Position numbers and translations under genes: made by a program. From Actinoplanes sp. TBRC 11911 (GTDB lineage: Bacteria; Actinomycetota; Actinomycetes; Mycobacteriales; Micromonosporaceae): a stretch of 64,000 bases of DNA. The stretch spans positions 1-64,000 of the forward strand of contig NZ_JABBNC010000046.1 in NCBI RefSeq assembly GCF_012933445.1, written 5' to 3'. Positions 59,341-64,000 of the stretch are shown here, in pieces (position 1 is the first letter of the stretch; the number at the start of each line of letters is the position of its first letter). The notes beneath the pieces were generated by a model. The model ran no database searches and was not told the DNA's origin. It worked only from the letters and a program-made list of their open reading frames with translations.

Positions 59341-60273
59341 TCACGCACCCGCCGCGCCGGGCCACAGGTGTTCCGGTGCCGCCTCGGGCCGGTCGCCGAC
59401 GAGTTCGGCGAGTCGCCGCAGCCGTCGCTTGCCCATGATCAAATACCGGCTCCGGTCGGCCGCGACACGCCCGGCCAGACCGGCTCGGACCAGGGCGGCA
59501 TCGATCATCACAACATCCTTCGCCGGGTCCAGGCCGAGCGCGTATCCGCCGGTCACGGGCTCGCCGGCGGCCGCCACCCAGAGCCGGAGCCGAGGTCCGG
59601 AGAGAAAGAGTTGGGTGGCTGCGCCGGTCCAGAAATTCGCAAGACCATTCAATCTCCGGGAGTACGCCGTGAGGACCTCGAACCGGGGGCCGGACGGAAC
59701 CTCGTCGTTCTCGCCGGTCGACTCGTCATCGCTTTCCGTGTTGCCATCGTCACTCTCGATGCGAGGCGCGTCGCCGGCACCGGATTCGTCGGCATCGTTA
59801 CGCTCTGAGCTGGCGCGACGCGTCTCATGCTCGTCGTGCTCGACATCACCGACGGGCGTTTCGGGCTGTTCGTCGTATTCACCGGAAATATCACTCTTGA
59901 TCGGCGAGTCGCGCGGGGACAGGTCGGTCGGGTCGATTCCGGCGAAATCGGCCGGATCGTCCAGGCGTACGGGAAAAGGACGCCAGGTGACCACCAAGCC
60001 GCGGCTGACCAGCTCGGCGACCAGGACATGGACCCGCCAGGCGGCATCCACCGGGACCGTGACGCGGGCTGTACCGCCCATGCGGCCCAAGCGACCGGGA
60101 CCGGCCAGCAGACCGGCGAGATCGGCCGGCGATGGTTCGGTGGTCGCCGCGCCGAAGAACGGCAGCTGACCGCTCGGGGGTGGCGACGGCCGGGGCGGCA
60201 GACGCCGCTTCGCAGCCGGAACCGGCGCGGGGAGCCCCTCGCGCGGGATCAGCGGCCACCCCGGTTCCTTCAT
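59341..60273 (-). CDS. Hypothetical protein with acidic linker
   Basis: A 310-residue protein: a Pro-rich N-terminus, a conserved-looking helical part (RVHVLVAELVSRGLVVTWRP), a 70-residue Asp/Glu/Ser-rich linker, and a C-terminal part (YSRRLNGLANFWTGAATQLF, DPAKDVVMIDAALVRAGLAG). I do not recognise a named family. It follows the lipoprotein gene by 16 bases on the same strand and precedes topA, so all may be read together. Start ATG 60273; a GGTGAG lies directly next to it. Confidence 0.72.
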   Translation of the reverse strand: MKEPGWPLIPREGLPAPVPAAKRRLPPRPSPPPSGQLPFFGAATTEPSPADLAGLLAGPGRLGRMGGTARVTVPVDAAWRVHVLVAELVSRGLVVTWRPFPVRLDDPADFAGIDPTDLSPRDSPIKSDISGEYDEQPETPVGDVEHDEHETRRASSERNDADESGAGDAPRIESDDGNTESDDESTGENDEVPSGPRFEVLTAYSRRLNGLANFWTGAATQLFLSGPRLRLWVAAAGEPVTGGYALGLDPAKDVVMIDAALVRAGLAGRVAADRSRYLIMGKRRLRRLAELVGDRPEAAPEHLWPGAAGA

Positions 60274-60289
60274 CTCACCGGTTGCCGTC

Positions 60290-60820
60290 TCACCGGCACT
60301 CCGGCAGCTCGTCGAAGGCCTCTTGCAGCTCGGCCGAGTTGAGCTTGCTCGTGTCCAGCCCGCTGGCCGAATAATCGGCCTGCAGCTGCGCGACCACCTT
60401 GGTCACCTGCTGGTAGAAGGGCTCGGAGCGGGCCGTGTCGAGCGCCTGGATGCCGGTTCGCGCCTTCCCGTACGCGTCACGCATCGCGGTCAGCGACGAG
60501 AGGAAACTGTCGGCTATCTGCTTGCCGTTGGTGACGTCGGGCACCCCGGCCTTGGCCACCCCGGCCCGCGCCTTCTCACTCGCGTTCTCGGCGCCGCCGA
60601 ACAGCCGGGACAGGTTTTCCTTCGCCTGGCCAGGCGTGGTGAGCGCGCTCATCTGCTGCTGGGCACGGGTCGTCAGCGAGCCGATCTCGGTGCGCCAGGG
60701 CTCCAGAGTGGTACACACCGACGACGCCCACGCGCGAGCGCCGTGCGTGCCGGAACAGCCGGCGACAATCGAGGCGAAAGCTAGCAGGACCACCAACGCG
60801 AGGGGACGAGCCGGACGCAT
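60290..60820 (-). CDS. Putative lipoprotein
   Basis: A 176-residue protein with a lipoprotein signal (MRPARPLALVVLLAFASIVA then GC; lipobox VAGC) and a helical extracytoplasmic domain (LEPWRTEIGSLTTRAQQQMS, ARAGVAKAGVPDV). ATG 60820 is chosen because it starts a compact signal peptide and lies downstream of the hppA terminator hairpin; starts at 60856 or 60874 are in frame. Function unknown; first in order before the acidic-linker gene. Confidence 0.72.
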   Translation of the reverse strand: MRPARPLALVVLLAFASIVAGCSGTHGARAWASSVCTTLEPWRTEIGSLTTRAQQQMSALTTPGQAKENLSRLFGGAENASEKARAGVAKAGVPDVTNGKQIADSFLSSLTAMRDAYGKARTGIQALDTARSEPFYQQVTKVVAQLQADYSASGLDTSKLNSAELQEAFDELPECR

Positions 60821-60865
60821 GGGAAGCAGCGTACGGGCAAGGTCCGACAACCTCATATCCACGGC

Positions 60866-60897
60866 GAGGGACACCCGGCCGTGACCGGGTGTCCCTC
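60866..60897 (-). terminator. Terminator of hppA
   Basis: Perfect 13-bp arms GAGGGACACCCGG/CCGGGTGTCCCTC with a 6-nt loop, 17 bases after the hppA stop. Confidence 0.75.
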
Positions 60898-60914
60898 GAT
60901 GACCATGTGGACGA

Positions 60915-63284
60915 TCAGGCGGTGACCTTCGCGCTCGGCGTGTTGTCGCCGGCCGGGGTGGACGGGACGTCCTCGCCCATCGAGATCGGCTTGCGCTTGC
61001 TGTACACCACGGCCACCACGACGATCGCGGCGGCGACCAGCGCGATGGTCACCCGCAGCGGGGTGTTCGCGTCGTCGCCGATGCTCCAGGCCACCACGGC
61101 CGGGGCGATCAGCAGCGAGACCAGGTTCATCACCTTGATCAGCGGGTTGATGGCCGGGCCCGCGGTGTCCTTGAACGGGTCACCCACGGTGTCACCGATG
61201 ATGGTCGCCTCGTGCGCCTCGGAGCCCTTGCCGCCGAACGCGCCGTCCTCGACCAGCTTCTTGGCGTTGTCCCACGAACCACCGGAGTTGGCCAGGAAGA
61301 CCGCCATCAGCGTGCCGGCACCGATGGCACCGGCCAGATAGGACGCGAGCGCGCCCGCGCCCAGGCCGAACCCGACAGCGATCGGCGCCATGATGGCCAG
61401 CAGACCGGGGGTGATCAGCTCGCGCTGCGCGTCCCGGGTGCAGATGTCCACGACCCGGCCGTACTCGGGCCGCTGGGTGCGGTCCATGATGCCGGGGAAC
61501 TCGCGGAACTGGCGGCGGACCTCCATGACGACCGCGCCCGCCGAGCGGGAGACGGCGTTGATGGCGAGGCCGGAGAAGAGGAACACCACTGCCGCACCGA
61601 TCAGCAGACCCACCAGGCTGCGCGGGTTCGCGATGTTGAGCAGGCCGAGGATCTCCCCGCCCACCCGGTCCGGGCTGATACCGGCCTCACCGAGCGAGCT
61701 CGCGAGGCTGTTCGTGTACGAGCCGAACAGGGCCGTCGCGGCGAGCACCGCCGTCGCGATCGCGATGCCCTTGGTGATCGCCTTGGTGGTGTTGCCGACC
61801 GCGTCGAGCTCGGTGAGGATCTGCGCGCCCTTCTCGTCGACGTCGCCGGACATCTCGGCGATGCCCTGCGCGTTGTCCGAGATCGGGCCGAAGGTGTCCA
61901 TCGCGACGATGACGCCGACCGTGGTGAGCAGGCCGGTGCCGGCCAGCGCGACGGCGAACAGCGACAGGGTCAGCGACGCGCCGCCGAGCAGGAAGGCGCC
62001 GTACACGCCGGCCGCGATCAGCAGGGCGGAGTAGACCGCGGACTCGAGGCCGACGCTGATGCCGGCCAGCACGACGGTGGCCGCACCGGTCTGCGACGAC
62101 TTGCCGATGTCCTGCACCGGCCGCCGGTTGGTCTCGGTGAAGTAGCCGGTCAGCGCCTGGATGGCCGCCGCCAGCACGATGCCGATCACGACCGCGCCGA
62201 CCGCCACCCACCGCGGGTCGCGGCCGCTGGTCAGGATGTCCGGCGCGATGCTGTCGTCGTTGAAGCCCGCGAACGTGGACGGCAGCCGCCAGAAGCTGAC
62301 CACCGCTACCGCCACCGCCGCCACCAGGGCCGAGATGTAGAAGGCCCGGTTGATCGCGGTGAGGCCGTTGCGGTCGCTGGGACGCAACCGCGTGATGAAG
62401 ACGCCGAGGATCGCGATCAGGACACCGATCGTCGAGATGATCAGCGGGAAGATCAGACCGTCCTGACCGAACGCGGCCTGGCCCAGGATCAGTGCGGCCA
62501 CCAGGGTCACGGCGTACGACTCGAAGAGGTCGGCGGCCATGCCGGCGCAGTCACCCACGTTGTCGCCGACGTTGTCCGCGATGGTGGCGGCGTTGCGCGG
62601 GTCGTCCTCGGGGATGCCCTGCTCGACCTTGCCGACCAGGTCGGCGCCGACGTCCGCGGCCTTGGTGAAGATGCCGCCGCCGACCCGCATGAACATGGCG
62701 AGCAGGGCGGCGCCGAAGCCGAAGCCCTCCAGGACGGTGGGGGCGTCGCTGCGGAAGATCAGAACGACCAGCGCGCCACCGAACAGGCCCAGACCGACGG
62801 TGAGGAAGCCGACCACACCGCCGGTACGGAAGGCGATGCCCATCGCCTTCTCCCGGCCGCCGGACTCGCCGGCCGCCGCGGCCACCCGAAGGTTCGCGCG
62901 GGTCGCGAGCGCCATGCCCGCGCCACCGATGAAGGAGCTGAAGACCGCGCCGACGATGAAGAACAGCGAGCGGCCGATCTTGACCCACGTCTCGTTGTCG
63001 GTGTCGTGCACCGGCAGGAGAAAGAGCACGACGACCGCGATCACGACGAAGACCGCGAGCGTGCGGAACTGGCGGAACAGGTATGCCGACGCGCCTTCTT
63101 GCACGGCGCCGGCGATCTCCTGCATGTTCTTGGTGCCCCGGCCTGTCTTGAGCACCGACTGCACGAACACCGCGGCGAAGGCCAGCGCGATCAGCGCGAA
63201 CGCGATCGCAACGATGACGAAAGTGACGTTCGACCCACTTAGGGACACCCCGCCCGCGGCTAAGGTTCTTTCGGTCCCGGACAT
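60915..63284 (-). CDS. hppA: Membrane-bound proton-pumping pyrophosphatase (K+-independent)
   Basis: A 789-residue integral membrane pump with about 16 helices that hydrolyses PPi and pumps H+. Diagnostic motifs are DVGADLVGKVEQGIPEDDPR, NVGDNVGDCAGMAADLFESY and the C-terminal half AHEATIIGDTVGDPFKDTAG. GNTTKAITKG carries the lysine typical of K+-independent enzymes (K+-dependent ones have alanine). ATG 63284 has AGGAGG six bases upstream. The upstream promoter has TATACA at 63394-63399. Confidence 0.97.
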   Translation of the reverse strand: MSGTERTLAAGGVSLSGSNVTFVIVAIAFALIALAFAAVFVQSVLKTGRGTKNMQEIAGAVQEGASAYLFRQFRTLAVFVVIAVVVLFLLPVHDTDNETWVKIGRSLFFIVGAVFSSFIGGAGMALATRANLRVAAAAGESGGREKAMGIAFRTGGVVGFLTVGLGLFGGALVVLIFRSDAPTVLEGFGFGAALLAMFMRVGGGIFTKAADVGADLVGKVEQGIPEDDPRNAATIADNVGDNVGDCAGMAADLFESYAVTLVAALILGQAAFGQDGLIFPLIISTIGVLIAILGVFITRLRPSDRNGLTAINRAFYISALVAAVAVAVVSFWRLPSTFAGFNDDSIAPDILTSGRDPRWVAVGAVVIGIVLAAAIQALTGYFTETNRRPVQDIGKSSQTGAATVVLAGISVGLESAVYSALLIAAGVYGAFLLGGASLTLSLFAVALAGTGLLTTVGVIVAMDTFGPISDNAQGIAEMSGDVDEKGAQILTELDAVGNTTKAITKGIAIATAVLAATALFGSYTNSLASSLGEAGISPDRVGGEILGLLNIANPRSLVGLLIGAAVVFLFSGLAINAVSRSAGAVVMEVRRQFREFPGIMDRTQRPEYGRVVDICTRDAQRELITPGLLAIMAPIAVGFGLGAGALASYLAGAIGAGTLMAVFLANSGGSWDNAKKLVEDGAFGGKGSEAHEATIIGDTVGDPFKDTAGPAINPLIKVMNLVSLLIAPAVVAWSIGDDANTPLRVTIALVAAAIVVVAVVYSKRKPISMGEDVPSTPAGDNTPSAKVTA

Positions 63285-63393
63285 CAATGTCCTCCTGTAT
63301 CACCGACCGCGCCCGGGACGGCGGACGAGACCATCCGGACGCATCCCCGTCACGGGGAGACGACAACCGAGCAGTAGCTGATAACTCGCGTAC

Positions 63394-63421
63394 TGTATAG
63401 GTCCGTCGTGGTGATGGTCAC
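63394..63421 (-). promoter_or_regulatory. Candidate hppA promoter
   Basis: On the minus strand GTGACC (63421-63416) and TATACA (63399-63394) have a 16-base spacer, giving a transcript with about a 100-nt leader before hppA. Confidence 0.45.
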
Positions 63422-63497
63422 ACCCTGATCCGGCCGTGTCGCGGTGATGTTCGCCGCTGTGTTAGCGCGGCAGCCTCGGCGTAAAGGCGCAGGTCTA

Positions 63498-63935
63498 TTA
63501 CCTGCGGGACACCGGCCAGATCATGCGGACCTCGGTTCCCGGGCCGTCCTCGACGGGACGAACCTGCAGGTCATCCACCAATCCGGCGATAAGCGCGAAT
63601 CCGACGCCGGTGGTGAGTGCCTCGTCGGTGAGCGACTCGTCGGCCAGCTCATCCGGCGGCAGTTTGGCCAGTCCCACGCTCGCCTCGATCGGAGCGTGAT
63701 CAATAACACGTACGGAATAAGAGTCCGAATCAGACATTTCGACGGTCACCAGATCGGGCAGGCCGTACTGGTTGTGCAGTGCCACCGCGCGGGTGCACGC
63801 CTCGCCGATCGCGAGGCGCACCTCGTCCAGCAGTTCCTCGGCGACCCCGGCACGCCGGGCCACCGCCACACCGACCAGCCGGGCCGTGCGGACATGCACC
63901 GGCGCCGGCGAGAAAGACAGCCGAACTGTCGCCAT
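63498..63935 (-). CDS. Anti-sigma factor serine kinase (RsbW/HATPase_c_2 type)
   Basis: A 145-residue GHKL ATPase protein. N box EVRLAIGEACTRAVALHNQY, then VRVIDHAPIEASVGLAKLPP and GVGFALIAGLVDDLQV resemble the G1/G2 boxes of anti-sigma kinases. ATG 63935 is chosen because the stop of the upstream STAS gene overlaps it (TGATG); GTG 63938 is also in frame. Together with the STAS gene it forms a partner-switch pair like bldG and its neighbour in Streptomyces. Confidence 0.9.
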   Translation of the reverse strand: MATVRLSFSPAPVHVRTARLVGVAVARRAGVAEELLDEVRLAIGEACTRAVALHNQYGLPDLVTVEMSDSDSYSVRVIDHAPIEASVGLAKLPPDELADESLTDEALTTGVGFALIAGLVDDLQVRPVEDGPGTEVRMIWPVSRR

Positions 63936-64000
63936 CACGGGGTCGGACCGCGGCCGTCGCTGTCCTGGGTCGCCGCCTCGATCGTCGGGTAGATCGGGAA
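63935..64000 (-). CDS. Anti-sigma factor antagonist (STAS, BldG-like), C-terminal end only
   Basis: The last 21 codons of a minus-strand gene running off the window: FPIYPTIEAATQDSDGRGPT ending P then stop. FPIYPTIEAA matches the end of BldG-type STAS antagonists (FPIHTSVEEA as I recall). The stop overlaps the anti-sigma start. The gene's identity rests on this fragment and on gene order, so it is probable rather than certain. Confidence 0.7.
   Translation of the reverse strand, partial: FPIYPTIEAATQDSDGRGPTP

Overview
The window is high-GC actinobacterial DNA, most likely from Micromonosporaceae (an Actinoplanes-like relative). This is inferred from gene content rather than a marker gene: SepH, DUF3027, DUF2530, DUF6226, DUF397/DUF5753 pairs, a futalosine-pathway menaquinone set, an MFS-thymidylate kinase fusion, and a right-hand end whose gene order (STAS protein, anti-sigma kinase, hppA, topA, tmk, holB) resembles the Streptomyces bldG-topA-holB region as I recall it. 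Genes are densely packed, with many ATGA, GTGA and TGATG overlaps, and several starts look leaderless.

Layout. 1-11 kb: a minus-strand run (pdxH, MFS exporter, aldose-1-epimerase, nitroreductase, a small conserved protein, glutaryl-CoA dehydrogenase), then plus-strand citA, serC and sepH, an orphan phage-type holin and a DUF2785 protein. 11-12.5 kb: repeat-rich non-coding DNA. 12.5-16.2 kb: a membrane metallophosphoesterase, tRNA-Thr(CGU), an MFS exporter and a NUDIX hydrolase. 16.2-27.5 kb: a DNA-repair block with ku divergent from a split LigD (separate ligase and polymerase genes), a UvrA paralogue lacking the UvrB-binding region, an XPB-type helicase and a helicase-associated protein, interrupted by repeat-rich gaps. 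27.5-39 kb: HAD hydrolase, cold-shock protein, MFS-mqnB-mqnD operon, DUF3027, DUF2530, an AzgA-type purine permease, MarR with an MFS exporter, and another MFS gene. 39-44.6 kb: geranylgeranyl-reductase-like flavoprotein, two DUF397 genes (one coupled to DUF6226), an XRE/DUF5753 regulator and two tandem DUF6232-like paralogues with duplicated leaders. 44.6-64 kb: RicT/PSP1 protein, an LPXTG surface protein, holB, a YbaB gene with two type-VII-secretion-like helical proteins, MFS-tmk fusion, PLP amino-acid deaminase/aldolase, TetR, aldonolactone oxidase, topA, a lipoprotein, hppA, an anti-sigma kinase and the end of a STAS antagonist gene.

No transposase, integrase, CRISPR array, rRNA or recognisable prophage is present. 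The most unusual content is in the non-coding gaps: (1) a dispersed hairpin family (five copies, one cut by the window edge) with a conserved loop and covarying stem bases; (2) a 290-404 bp element with terminal inverted repeats, present twice and inverted relative to a shared flank; (3) a 77-78 bp element with a palindromic core, present three times, two copies bracketing the XPB helicase as inverted repeats; and (4) duplicated leaders with matching hairpins and palindromes ahead of the two DUF6232-like genes. All were found by reading the sequence; none was checked against a database.
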